From Clostridiales bacterium CHKCI001 (GTDB lineage Bacteria; Bacillota; Clostridia; Lachnospirales; Lachnospiraceae), in assembly GCA_900045905.1 (NCBI GenBank), contig FCNS01000031.1:31601-95600 (forward strand): 64,000 nt of DNA, read 5' to 3'. Of this stretch, positions 18,926-27,872 are shown piece after piece. The translations under genes were made by a program, and so were the position numbers. A model generated the notes under the pieces. That model was given only the letters and a program-made list of their open reading frames with translations, did not search any database and was not told the DNA's origin. Position 1 is the stretch's first letter. Every line of letters begins with the position of its first letter.

Positions 18926-20302
18926 ATGTTAAATATTACTGTAAATGATATTGTAAAAGCAGTAAATGGAACACTGCTCTGTGGGGATGGAACACAGATC
19001 ATTGAGCATATTAGTATTGACTCTAGGAGCAGTCAAGGAAATGATATTTTTGTTCCAATTATTGGTGAAAAAGTAGATGCTCATCGATTTATTCCTCAGG
19101 CATTGGAAATTGGCTGTGTAGCGACTTTAACAAGTGAACACGAGCAGATGACAGGGGAAAAAGCTTGGATTCGAGTAGCGGATACGATTGATGCACTGCA
19201 TAAAATTGGGCGTCTATGCCGAAGCAGAATCCGAGTTCCTGCCATTGGCGTAACAGGAAGCGTTGGAAAAACGACAACAAGAGAAATGATAGCCACTGCA
19301 CTTTCTGCACAGAAAAAAGTATTTAAAACAAGTAAGAACTATAACAGTTCCGTTGGGCTTCCAATTACACTTTCTGAGATGACGAATGAAGATGATATTG
19401 CAGTATTAGAGTTGGGAATGAATGTGCCTGGAGAACTTGGAACAATCTCAGATTTGGCAAGTTTGGATATGGCAGTGCTGACCAATATTGGAGTGGCACA
19501 TATTGAATATTTTGGAAGTCAAGATGAAATCTGTAAAGAAAAATATACAATTACAAAGGGATTCCATGGAAAGGGATTTTTGTTTATTAATGGAGATGAT
19601 CCTCTGCTTGTAAAATATAAAGATCTGACAGGATATCCATATGTACTCTATGGAACGAGTGCAGATTGTGAATATCGTGCAGAAAATATCCGAACTGTAG
19701 AGGGAAAATACCAGTTTGATTTTGTACATAAAAATCAAACGGTCTGTGTAACCCTTTCGGTACTTGGCCATCACAATGTATTGAATGCGACTGCTGCACT
19801 TGCAGTAGCAGATCGTGTTGGTGTAGATGTCAAAGCAGCAGCAAAAGCATTGGAGTCCTTTACTGGATTTCAGAATCGTCTTCAAAGATATGAGATCCAC
19901 GGGTATACAGTAATTGACGATACGTATAATGCAAGTCCTGCATCGATGAAAGCGGGCTTAGAAGTCCTTGCAAACTATAATGCGCCAGGCAAAAAGATTG
20001 CTGTGCTGGGAGATATGTTTGAGCTTGGGAAAAATGCCCCACAGTATCACTATGAAGTTGGCAAATTTGCGGCAAAGCTGCCATTGGATCAGATGTTGTT
20101 AGTTGGAAAAAATGCAACATTCATTGGAAAGGCAATGAACGAAAGCGGTGCAGCGTGTGAAGTGCTAATTATGGAACGCAAAGAAGAAGCAGCGGCCTAT
20201 TTGGGCGATCATGTACAAGAAGGCGATGTTGTATATATTAAAGCATCCAATGGAATGAAGCTAAAAGAAATTACAACTTATTTACAGTCAAAGGAGAAGT
20301 AA
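18926..20302 (+). CDS. murF: UDP-MurNAc-tripeptide-D-Ala-D-Ala ligase
   Basis: Completes the cytosolic wall precursor, 458 aa. ATP site GVTGSVGKTTTREM, then ELGMNVPGELG and the DDTYNASPASM motif typical of MurF. Full length. The ribosome site GAAAGGAA overlaps the end of murE, so the two are translated together and act consecutively in the same pathway. Confidence 0.95.
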   Translation: MLNITVNDIVKAVNGTLLCGDGTQIIEHISIDSRSSQGNDIFVPIIGEKVDAHRFIPQALEIGCVATLTSEHEQMTGEKAWIRVADTIDALHKIGRLCRSRIRVPAIGVTGSVGKTTTREMIATALSAQKKVFKTSKNYNSSVGLPITLSEMTNEDDIAVLELGMNVPGELGTISDLASLDMAVLTNIGVAHIEYFGSQDEICKEKYTITKGFHGKGFLFINGDDPLLVKYKDLTGYPYVLYGTSADCEYRAENIRTVEGKYQFDFVHKNQTVCVTLSVLGHHNVLNATAALAVADRVGVDVKAAAKALESFTGFQNRLQRYEIHGYTVIDDTYNASPASMKAGLEVLANYNAPGKKIAVLGDMFELGKNAPQYHYEVGKFAAKLPLDQMLLVGKNATFIGKAMNESGAACEVLIMERKEEAAAYLGDHVQEGDVVYIKASNGMKLKEITTYLQSKEK

Positions 20303-20304
20303 TA

Positions 20305-22512
20305 TTGTATGCAAATGTGATTGTGGATATTACACATGAACAATTAGATCGAGTATTTCAGTACCTGATTCCCTCTTCCATGCATGTGGAGGCAGGGAGT
20401 CAGGTTTTAGTACCATTTGGGAGAGGAAACCGAAAAATTAGAGGATATGTAATTGAATGTACGAAGCAGGCAGAATGGGATCCGACAAAGATAAAAGAAA
20501 TCTTAGAAGTTTATCCGCTTCAAAGGACAGTAGAGACTCAGTTGATTCAATTGGCGGCATGGATGAAACGCTGTTATGGTTCCACAATGATTCAGGCATT
20601 GAAAACAGTATTGCCAATGCAAAAAACAGTCAAGCCAATTGAGAAAAAATATTATGTACTAAATCGAAAAGAAGATGCGCTGGCTGCCTTGGAAGAAGCC
20701 AAACGGAAAAGATGGAAGGCTCGTGTTCGTCTTTTAGAAGCATTATTGGAATCCGAATTACTTCCTGCTGATTTAGCTCTCCAGCGGCTCAATGTCACAT
20801 CGGTAGTGGCAAAGCCATTGGAAGCGAAAGGAATCCTTTCTATTGTAACGGAAACCACCTATCGAAATCCGCTGCATTCGATTTCGTTGGAACAGAAAAA
20901 AATACAATTAAATGAAGACCAAAGCAAAATTGTGTCTTCCATTTGTAATGCATTTGACCGAGGAGAACGGACGCCGTCCTATATTCATGGAATTACTGGA
21001 AGTGGAAAGACGGAAGTGTATATGGAAATCATTGCGCATGTATTAAATCAAAACCGTCAAGTAATTGTGTTGATTCCAGAAATTGCACTTACTTATCAGA
21101 CTGTTATGCGTTTTTATCGAAGGTTTGGCAACCAGATATCGATTCTGAATTCAAGGCTTTCTCCAGGAGAACGATTTGATCAAATGGAACGAGCGAGAAA
21201 AGGAGAAATTAATGTTATGATTGGTCCCCGTTCTGCATTATTTACTCCATTTGCAAGACTTGGACTCATCGTTATAGATGAAGAACATGAAGCAGCCTAT
21301 AAAAGCGAGTATTCACCCAAATATCATGCAAGGGAAACTGCAATCGAACGAGCACGTCTTTGTGATGGAATGGTTATAATGGGATCTGCAACACCATCGG
21401 TAGAAGCTTATTATAAAGCACAGATGGGCAGTTATCGGCTTTATCGGTTAAAGAAACGAGCGATAGACAAAAGCCATTTAGCAGACGTATCAATTGTCGA
21501 TTTACGGGAAGAATTAAAACAGGGAAATCGCTCGATTTTTAGCAGACAATTAAAAGAAATGATCAAAGAACGTTTGGAAAAAAAGGAACAAATCCTATTG
21601 TTTTTAAATCGGAGGGGATATTCGGGATTTGTTTCCTGCCGTTCTTGTGGAAAATCCATTGGATGTCCCCATTGTGACGTATCGTTGACGGCACATAGAA
21701 ATGGAACGTTAGTTTGTCATTATTGTGGATATTCCATTCCAATGCCTCAGAAATGTCCATTTTGTGGTTCTCCCTATATTGCAGGATTTGGACTTGGAAC
21801 ACAAAAAGTGGAAGCATTGGCGGCACAAGAATTTCCAAATGCGAAACTATTGCGTATGGATCTGGACACTACTTCCAAAAAAAATGGGCATCAAGAAATT
21901 TTAGAACAATTTGCCAGTGGAGAAGCCGATATTTTAATTGGAACCCAGATGATTGTGAAAGGACATGATTTTCCAAATGTAACATTAGTTGGAATCTTAG
22001 CAGCTGATTTGTCGCTTTATTCGGGAGATTATCGAAGTGCGGAGCGTACGTTTCAGCTGTTAACACAGGCGGCAGGACGAGCAGGACGAGGAAAGAAACC
22101 AGGAAATGTAATTATTCAAACCTATAGTCCAACTCATTATAGTATTTTGACTGCGAAAGAGCAAGATTATGAGCAATTTTATGAGCAAGAAATGACCTAT
22201 CGAACTATGCTTCAATATCCGCCCAAAGGTTATATGATGGAGCTGTTAATCACTTCAGATAATGAAATAGAAGCAGAAAATACAATTCATGGTTATGCAG
22301 CATTGATTCAAAACGAATATAATGGTACAATAAAGGTAATCGGTCCTACAAACGCTCTCGTTGGAAAAATTAAAGATACGTATCGGAAAGTATTGTATCT
22401 AAAATCTTTAAAGGAAGCATTACTTATTGAAGCAAAAGATAGGATCGAACAGCACTATCATCGAAGTTTTCCAAATGGCAAGCTTCGGATTCAGTTTGAT
22501 TTTTATCAATAG
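20305..22512 (+). CDS. priA: Primosomal replication-restart helicase PriA
   Basis: Reloads the replisome at broken forks, 735 aa. Starts with TTG at 20305, eight bases after AAGGAG (20291-20296); no in-frame ATG competes. N-terminal DNA-binding domain, helicase Walker A GITGSGKTE, DEEH box, two zinc-binding clusters (CRSCGKSIGCPHC, then CHYCG and CPFCG), and the late helicase motifs IGTQMIVKGHDFPNV and QAAGRAGRG. Two bases follow the murF stop. The TTG probably limits its level. Confidence 0.95.
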   Translation: MYANVIVDITHEQLDRVFQYLIPSSMHVEAGSQVLVPFGRGNRKIRGYVIECTKQAEWDPTKIKEILEVYPLQRTVETQLIQLAAWMKRCYGSTMIQALKTVLPMQKTVKPIEKKYYVLNRKEDALAALEEAKRKRWKARVRLLEALLESELLPADLALQRLNVTSVVAKPLEAKGILSIVTETTYRNPLHSISLEQKKIQLNEDQSKIVSSICNAFDRGERTPSYIHGITGSGKTEVYMEIIAHVLNQNRQVIVLIPEIALTYQTVMRFYRRFGNQISILNSRLSPGERFDQMERARKGEINVMIGPRSALFTPFARLGLIVIDEEHEAAYKSEYSPKYHARETAIERARLCDGMVIMGSATPSVEAYYKAQMGSYRLYRLKKRAIDKSHLADVSIVDLREELKQGNRSIFSRQLKEMIKERLEKKEQILLFLNRRGYSGFVSCRSCGKSIGCPHCDVSLTAHRNGTLVCHYCGYSIPMPQKCPFCGSPYIAGFGLGTQKVEALAAQEFPNAKLLRMDLDTTSKKNGHQEILEQFASGEADILIGTQMIVKGHDFPNVTLVGILAADLSLYSGDYRSAERTFQLLTQAAGRAGRGKKPGNVIIQTYSPTHYSILTAKEQDYEQFYEQEMTYRTMLQYPPKGYMMELLITSDNEIEAENTIHGYAALIQNEYNGTIKVIGPTNALVGKIKDTYRKVLYLKSLKEALLIEAKDRIEQHYHRSFPNGKLRIQFDFYQ

Positions 22513-22530
22513 GAATAATTGGAGGATACT

Positions 22531-23022
22531 ATGGGAATTAGAAACTTAAGAACAATGGGCGATGAATGCCTAAGAAAAAAATGCAAGGAAATAAAAATTA
22601 TTAGTCCAAGAATTCGACTTCTGGCAGAAGATATGTTAGATACGATGTATGCAGCAAATGGAGTTGGATTAGCAGCGCCACAAGTTGGCATACTAAAACG
22701 AATGGTTGTAATTGATGTAGATGGAGAACATCCATATGTATTGATTAATCCAGAAATTTTAGAGATGAGTGGAGAACAGACAGGGTATGAGGGATGCTTA
22801 AGTGTTCCAGGGAAGAGCGGAATTGTGACACGCCCAAATTATGCGAAAGTTCGTGCAACTGGCTTGGATGGAAAGGAATTTATCTTAGAAGGAGAAGAAT
22901 TACTAGCTAGAGCGATCTGTCATGAATGCGATCATTTGGATGGTATTATTTATGTGGACAAAGTAGAAGGGGATTTGATTGATAACGAAGAACTAGAAAG
23001 AATGGAAATGGAAGAAGAATAG
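22531..23022 (+). CDS. def: Peptide deformylase
   Basis: Removes the formyl group from new proteins, 163 aa, metalloenzyme. Motifs [18 protein letters not shown] and HECDHLDG (metal ligands Cys and two His, catalytic Glu) are all intact. The ATG at 22531 follows TTGGAGG; an in-frame TTG at 22519 is part of that ribosome site and is rejected. Paired with fmt, which adds the formyl group to the initiator tRNA. Confidence 0.95.
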   Translation: MGIRNLRTMGDECLRKKCKEIKIISPRIRLLAEDMLDTMYAANGVGLAAPQVGILKRMVVIDVDGEHPYVLINPEILEMSGEQTGYEGCLSVPGKSGIVTRPNYAKVRATGLDGKEFILEGEELLARAICHECDHLDGIIYVDKVEGDLIDNEELERMEMEEE

Positions 23023-23039
23023 AAAAAGAGGAGGACGAC

Positions 23040-23990
23040 ATGCGTATTATTTATATGGGAACTCCAGACTTTGCTGTTCCAACATTGGAGACATTGATTC
23101 AAAGTAAACATGAAGTAATTGCAGTCATTACACAGCCAGATAAACCAAAGGGACGAGGAAAGGCAATGCAGTTTCCTCCAGTTAAGAACAAGGCATTGGA
23201 GTATGGAATTCCAGTTTATCAGCCAGTCAAAGTAAGAGACCCTTCCTTTATTGAACAGATGAAAGAATGGGAACCAGATGCGATTGTAGTGGCAGCGTTT
23301 GGACAGATTCTTCCAAAGGCGGTATTGGATTTGCCTCGCTATGGATGTATTAATGTACATGCTTCCCTACTTCCGAAGTATCGTGGAGCAGCTCCGATTC
23401 AATGGGCAATTATAAACGGAGAGAAGGAAACAGGAATTACAACCATGTTTATGGACGTAGGACTGGATACAGGAGATATGCTGAAAAAGGCGGTTATTCC
23501 AATTGAAGCAAAAGAAACAGGAGAAAGTCTTCATGATAAACTAGCCGCATTAGGCGGACCATTAATTTTAGAAACATTGGAAGAACTAGAAAATGGAACG
23601 GCAGTGCGGACAAAACAGGACGACGCACAAAGCTGTTATGCCAAGATGCTGACAAAATCACTGGGAAATATTGATTGGAGTCAGTCAGCCGTGCAGATTG
23701 AACGACTGATCCGTGGATTAAATGCATGGCCAAGTGCCTATACGAAGTGGGAGGATAAAACACTAAAAATATGGGCAGCAGATGTAATCGATGGCAATAA
23801 AGAAGGAGCTGTTGCTGGTGAAGTTGTGGAAAGACAGAAGAAAGCATTGATTGTTCAGACAGGAGAAGGACGACTTTCTTTAAAAGAAGTGCAGCTTCAG
23901 GGAAAAAAGAGGATGGAAATTGATGTATTTTTAAGAGGATATCCGATCATGGAGGGGACAGTTTTTCATCAAGTAGAAGAAAAAGAATAA
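23040..23990 (+). CDS. fmt: Methionyl-tRNA formyltransferase
   Basis: Formylates initiator Met-tRNA using 10-formyl-THF, 316 aa. N-terminal formyltransferase fold with SLLPKYRGAAPIQWAI (catalytic Asn/His region NVHASLLP) and the C-terminal OB domain. Good GAGGAG before the ATG; 17 bases after def. Confidence 0.95.
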   Translation: MRIIYMGTPDFAVPTLETLIQSKHEVIAVITQPDKPKGRGKAMQFPPVKNKALEYGIPVYQPVKVRDPSFIEQMKEWEPDAIVVAAFGQILPKAVLDLPRYGCINVHASLLPKYRGAAPIQWAIINGEKETGITTMFMDVGLDTGDMLKKAVIPIEAKETGESLHDKLAALGGPLILETLEELENGTAVRTKQDDAQSCYAKMLTKSLGNIDWSQSAVQIERLIRGLNAWPSAYTKWEDKTLKIWAADVIDGNKEGAVAGEVVERQKKALIVQTGEGRLSLKEVQLQGKKRMEIDVFLRGYPIMEGTVFHQVEEKE

Positions 23991-24021
23991 GGAACCAAAA
24001 TAGAAAGGATTGGTATAATCT

Positions 24022-24750
24022 ATGATAAATGCTTATATGTATTCTCCCTTTATGATGTATTGGGATTGGACTTATATTTTTGTTATTATTGCTGCTGTAA
24101 TTTCTGCCATTGCATCTATGAAAGTAAATACAACATTTTCTCGTTATTCTAGTGTACGTGCAATGAGCGGAATGACTGGAGCAGAAGCAGCACAGCGTAT
24201 TTTGCGTTCTCAAGGTATTATGGATGTGCAAGTGCGCCATGTATCTGGAAATTTGACTGATCATTATGATCCACGTTCTAAAATACTAAATCTATCGGAT
24301 AGTGTCTATGGATCGACGTCAGTAGCAGCAATTGGTGTAGCGGCACATGAATGCGGTCATGCTGTTCAGCATCAAGTGGGATATGCACCATTAAATATTC
24401 GTTCTACCCTAGTTCCGATTGCCAACTTTGGGCAAACGATTAGCTGGCCATTGATTCTAATTGGATTTTTGTTGAATGGAAGTGTAAGCCAAATGTTTTT
24501 ATATGCAGGTGTGATTTTGTTTTCTGCGGCTGTTTTATTTCAGCTTGTCACACTTCCAGTTGAATTTAATGCATCGAGCAGAGCACTTCGCCTGCTTCAA
24601 GATAATGGAATCTTGGCATCCGATGAGATTGGAAAAACGAGAAAAGTATTATCCGCAGCAGCATTAACTTATGTTGCAGGAGCAATCGGAGCAATTTTAC
24701 AACTGTTACGTCTGCTGATTCTGATAGGAGGAAGACGACGGGATGATTAA
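24022..24750 (+). CDS. Membrane zinc metallopeptidase, YugP family
   Basis: A 242-aa integral membrane peptidase-like protein. An N-terminal helix, then the zinc motif HECGH (VAAHECGHAVQH), and two or three further helices. The substrate is not known for the family. Its place between fmt and rsmB is conserved in many Clostridia. The last eight bases overlap rsmB. Confidence 0.85.
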   Translation: MINAYMYSPFMMYWDWTYIFVIIAAVISAIASMKVNTTFSRYSSVRAMSGMTGAEAAQRILRSQGIMDVQVRHVSGNLTDHYDPRSKILNLSDSVYGSTSVAAIGVAAHECGHAVQHQVGYAPLNIRSTLVPIANFGQTISWPLILIGFLLNGSVSQMFLYAGVILFSAAVLFQLVTLPVEFNASSRALRLLQDNGILASDEIGKTRKVLSAAALTYVAGAIGAILQLLRLLILIGGRRRDD

Positions 24751-26080
24751 TGGACGAGAAGTAGTTCTGGATATTTTGCTCGAAGTTTTGGAAAAGCAGG
24801 CATTCAGTCATGTTGTAATACGACAGGCATTAGAAAAATATGGATATTTAAGTAAACAGGAACGTGCATTTATTTCCCGTTTGGCACAGGGATGTGTGGA
24901 ACGAAAAATAGAATTAGATGCCAGAATCAATCAGGTATCTTCGGTTAAAGTCCAAAAAATGAAACCAGTCATTCGCAATATTTTGCGGATGACGGCATAT
25001 CAGTTAGAGTATATGGATCAAATACCCGATCGTGCAGCATGTGATGAGGCAGTTCGGCTTGCAGTAAAACGAGGATTCTCAGGTTTAAAAGGATTTGTAA
25101 ACGGAGTATGCCGTGGTATGATTCGGAATGGTGCAGCATTTGAGCAGGTGAAACAGGAGAGTCTTTCAATTCAGTATTCCATGCCAGAATGGCTGATTGC
25201 CGATTGGATGAGATGGTTTCCCGAAGAAACCGTTATGCAAATGTTAGAGGGATTTTACAAAGAACGTTCAATTTCTGTGCGGTGTAATACAAGTAAACAG
25301 AGCAAAGCGCAGATTATAGATTCATTAAAACAAGATGGAGTTGAAGTAACGCAAGCAGCTTATGTAGAAGATGCGATTCTTTTAAATCATTATGATCGAT
25401 TGGACTATCTGGAAGCGTTTCGCAATGGATGGATTCAAGTGCAGGATATTAGTTCCATGTTAGTTGGATTGGCAGCATGTCCAAAGGAAGGCAATTATTG
25501 TATGGATGTATGTGCAGCACCAGGAGGAAAGACGATTCATCTGGCAGATCAAATGAACAATACGGGTGTTGTGGACTGCCGTGATGTCAGTATGGAAAAA
25601 GTGATGAAAATTCAAGAAAATAAGTTACGCTGCGGATTTTCTAACATTGTACCAACGGTTGCAGATGCAACGAAATTAGATTTGAATTCGATTGAAAAGG
25701 CCGATATCCTAATTGCTGATTTGCCTTGCTCAGGTCTTGGCATTCTTGGAAAAAAAGCGGATATTAAGTATCAAATGACACCAGAACAGATGGAAGAGCT
25801 GGCAAAGCTGCAAAGACAGATTCTTTCCGTTGTACAGCAGTATGTAAAATTAGATGGAACATTGATTTATAGTACCTGCACGATTAATCCGAAGGAGAAT
25901 ATTGAAAATGTTCGCTGGTTTTTGGAACATTATCCCTATGAGTTAGTCAGCTTAGATGATTGTTTTCCTCTAGAACTGCATAGCGAAACGACAAAAGAGG
26001 GATGGATTCAGCTGTTGCCTGGAATACATGATTGCGATGGATTTTTTATAGCAAAGATGAAGAAAGTAGGGAAATCATAA
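24743..26080 (+). CDS. rsmB: 16S rRNA m5C967 methyltransferase
   Basis: Methylates 16S rRNA with SAM, 445 aa. N-terminal NusB-like domain, then a Rossmann methyltransferase domain with MDVCAAPGGKT, DLPCSG and the catalytic STCTINPKEN. Translationally coupled to the upstream peptidase by overlap; rlmN starts at the next base after its stop. Confidence 0.93.
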   Translation: MINGREVVLDILLEVLEKQAFSHVVIRQALEKYGYLSKQERAFISRLAQGCVERKIELDARINQVSSVKVQKMKPVIRNILRMTAYQLEYMDQIPDRAACDEAVRLAVKRGFSGLKGFVNGVCRGMIRNGAAFEQVKQESLSIQYSMPEWLIADWMRWFPEETVMQMLEGFYKERSISVRCNTSKQSKAQIIDSLKQDGVEVTQAAYVEDAILLNHYDRLDYLEAFRNGWIQVQDISSMLVGLAACPKEGNYCMDVCAAPGGKTIHLADQMNNTGVVDCRDVSMEKVMKIQENKLRCGFSNIVPTVADATKLDLNSIEKADILIADLPCSGLGILGKKADIKYQMTPEQMEELAKLQRQILSVVQQYVKLDGTLIYSTCTINPKENIENVRWFLEHYPYELVSLDDCFPLELHSETTKEGWIQLLPGIHDCDGFFIAKMKKVGKS

Positions 26081-27181
26081 ATGGAGCAGAAAATAGATAT
26101 AAAATCTATGTCATTGCAGCAGCTGACGGATCAGTTGATTCAGATGGGAGAAAAAAAATTCCGTGCTGCTCAGATTTATAGCTGGATACATCAAAAATTA
26201 GTGACCAATTTTGACGAGATGACAAATATTTCTAAAAACACACGTACCATGCTGAAGGAACAGTTTGAGTTGGTTTGCTTAAAGCAAGTAGCCTGTAAGA
26301 TTTCTTCCATTGATGGAACGAGAAAATATCTATTTGGACTATCCGATGGGCATGTAATTGAATCGGTACTAATGCGATATCATCATGGAAATTCTGTCTG
26401 TATTTCTTCACAAGTTGGGTGTCGAATGGGATGTCGGTTCTGTGCATCCACACTGGATGGACTGTCTAGAAATCTTAGACCATCGGAAATGTTGGATCAG
26501 ATTTATCGAATCCAGCAGGATATTGGAGAGAGGATTTCCAATGTTGTAGTGATGGGATCGGGAGAACCTTTGGATAATTATGAAAACTTGATTTCTTTTC
26601 TTCGTCTGTTGACGGATGCCAATGGGCTTGGAATTAGTCAGAGAAATATAACGGTTTCTACTTGTGGACTTGTTCCGGAAATGTATCGATTTGCAGAGGA
26701 AAATTTGCAGATTACGCTTGCATTGTCGCTGCATGCATCCAATAATGAAGTAAGAAAAACATTAATGCCAATTGCAAATCGCTATGCACTTACGGAAGTA
26801 TTAAAAGCATGTGACAATTATTTTGAAAAGACAGGACGCAGAATTACATTTGAATATAGCCTTGTAAAGGGAGTAAATGATGGACAAAAGCAAGCGGATG
26901 AGTTAGCAGAGTTGATTGGAAATCGAAATTGTCATATTAATTTGATTCCAGTAAATCCAATTAAAGAACGCGATTTCGTACAAACGGACGCAAAAAATGT
27001 AAATAATTTTAAAAAATTACTTGAAAAAAAACGAATAAATGTTACTATAAGAAGGGAAATGGGTCGAGATATTGACGGAGCATGTGGCCAGCTTCGTAAA
27101 CGTTATATGGATCAGTTAAAGGAGGAAAATAGGGATGGAGGCATATGCACAGACAGATGTAGGAAAGATGCGTCTGATTAA
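26081..27181 (+). CDS. rlmN: Dual-specificity 23S rRNA/tRNA m2A methyltransferase
   Basis: Radical-SAM enzyme, 366 aa, that methylates A2503 of 23S rRNA and A37 of some tRNAs. The cluster motif CRMGCRFCAST binds the iron-sulfur centre; the methyl-carrying Cys lies in GACGQLRKRY near the C-terminus. Full length. Its 3' end overlaps prpC by 47 bases, so the final residues (KEENRDGG onward) share DNA with the phosphatase start. Confidence 0.94.
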   Translation: MEQKIDIKSMSLQQLTDQLIQMGEKKFRAAQIYSWIHQKLVTNFDEMTNISKNTRTMLKEQFELVCLKQVACKISSIDGTRKYLFGLSDGHVIESVLMRYHHGNSVCISSQVGCRMGCRFCASTLDGLSRNLRPSEMLDQIYRIQQDIGERISNVVVMGSGEPLDNYENLISFLRLLTDANGLGISQRNITVSTCGLVPEMYRFAEENLQITLALSLHASNNEVRKTLMPIANRYALTEVLKACDNYFEKTGRRITFEYSLVKGVNDGQKQADELAELIGNRNCHINLIPVNPIKERDFVQTDAKNVNNFKKLLEKKRINVTIRREMGRDIDGACGQLRKRYMDQLKEENRDGGICTDRCRKDASD

Positions 27182-27860
27182 TCAGGACTATATATTTTAT
27201 TCCATTATGCCCGTAGGCAATCTTCAGAATTTATTTGTAGTGGCAGATGGAATGGGAGGACACAACGCAGGTGAATATGCATCATGGTATACCGTGGAAA
27301 CATTGGTACAGCTGATCCGTGAATCAAAAGAACAAAACCTTTATGAGATACTTGCTCAATCGATTCAGGAAGTAAATCAACGATTAATCCGAAAATCGTA
27401 TGAGGAAGATCGACTGAGAGGAATGGGCACAACATTAACATTAGCTACGGTAGCAGACCGAACCCTATATGTAGTAAATATTGGGGATAGCAGAACCTAT
27501 TTGATTAATGAACAAGAGATTCGCCAAATTTCACAAGATCATTCACTTGTGGAAGAGATGGTGAGAGAAGGAATTTTTGAACGTGGTTCAGAACAATATC
27601 AGTTAAAGAAAAACATTATTACAAAAGCAATTGGTGTAGAGCTTGCATTAAGACCTGACTTTTTTGAGGTCGAGTTAAAGGAAAACGAACATTTGCTGCT
27701 CTGTTCGGATGGTCTCACAAACATGGTAGAAGACTCTGAAATTTGGAAAATTGTGGAACAGCCCATTTATATTGAGGAACGAGTACATCAATTGATTGAA
27801 ATGGCAAATACAAATGGTGGTAAGGATAATATTGCAATTGTTCTTGCAGACCTGGATTAA
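27135..27860 (+). CDS. prpC: PP2C-family protein phosphatase
   Basis: Removes phosphate from Ser/Thr proteins, 241 aa, soluble, two-metal enzyme. Metal motifs VVADGMGGHNAGE, GTTLT, NIGDSRTYL, CSDGLTNMV and DNIAIVL are in family order. GGAGG at 27121-27125 defines the ATG despite the long overlap with rlmN. It is followed after 12 bases by its partner kinase, and the pair controls cell-wall and growth signalling in Firmicutes. Confidence 0.94.
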   Translation: MEAYAQTDVGKMRLINQDYIFYSIMPVGNLQNLFVVADGMGGHNAGEYASWYTVETLVQLIRESKEQNLYEILAQSIQEVNQRLIRKSYEEDRLRGMGTTLTLATVADRTLYVVNIGDSRTYLINEQEIRQISQDHSLVEEMVREGIFERGSEQYQLKKNIITKAIGVELALRPDFFEVELKENEHLLLCSDGLTNMVEDSEIWKIVEQPIYIEERVHQLIEMANTNGGKDNIAIVLADLD

Positions 27861-27872
27861 GGAGTGGCGAAT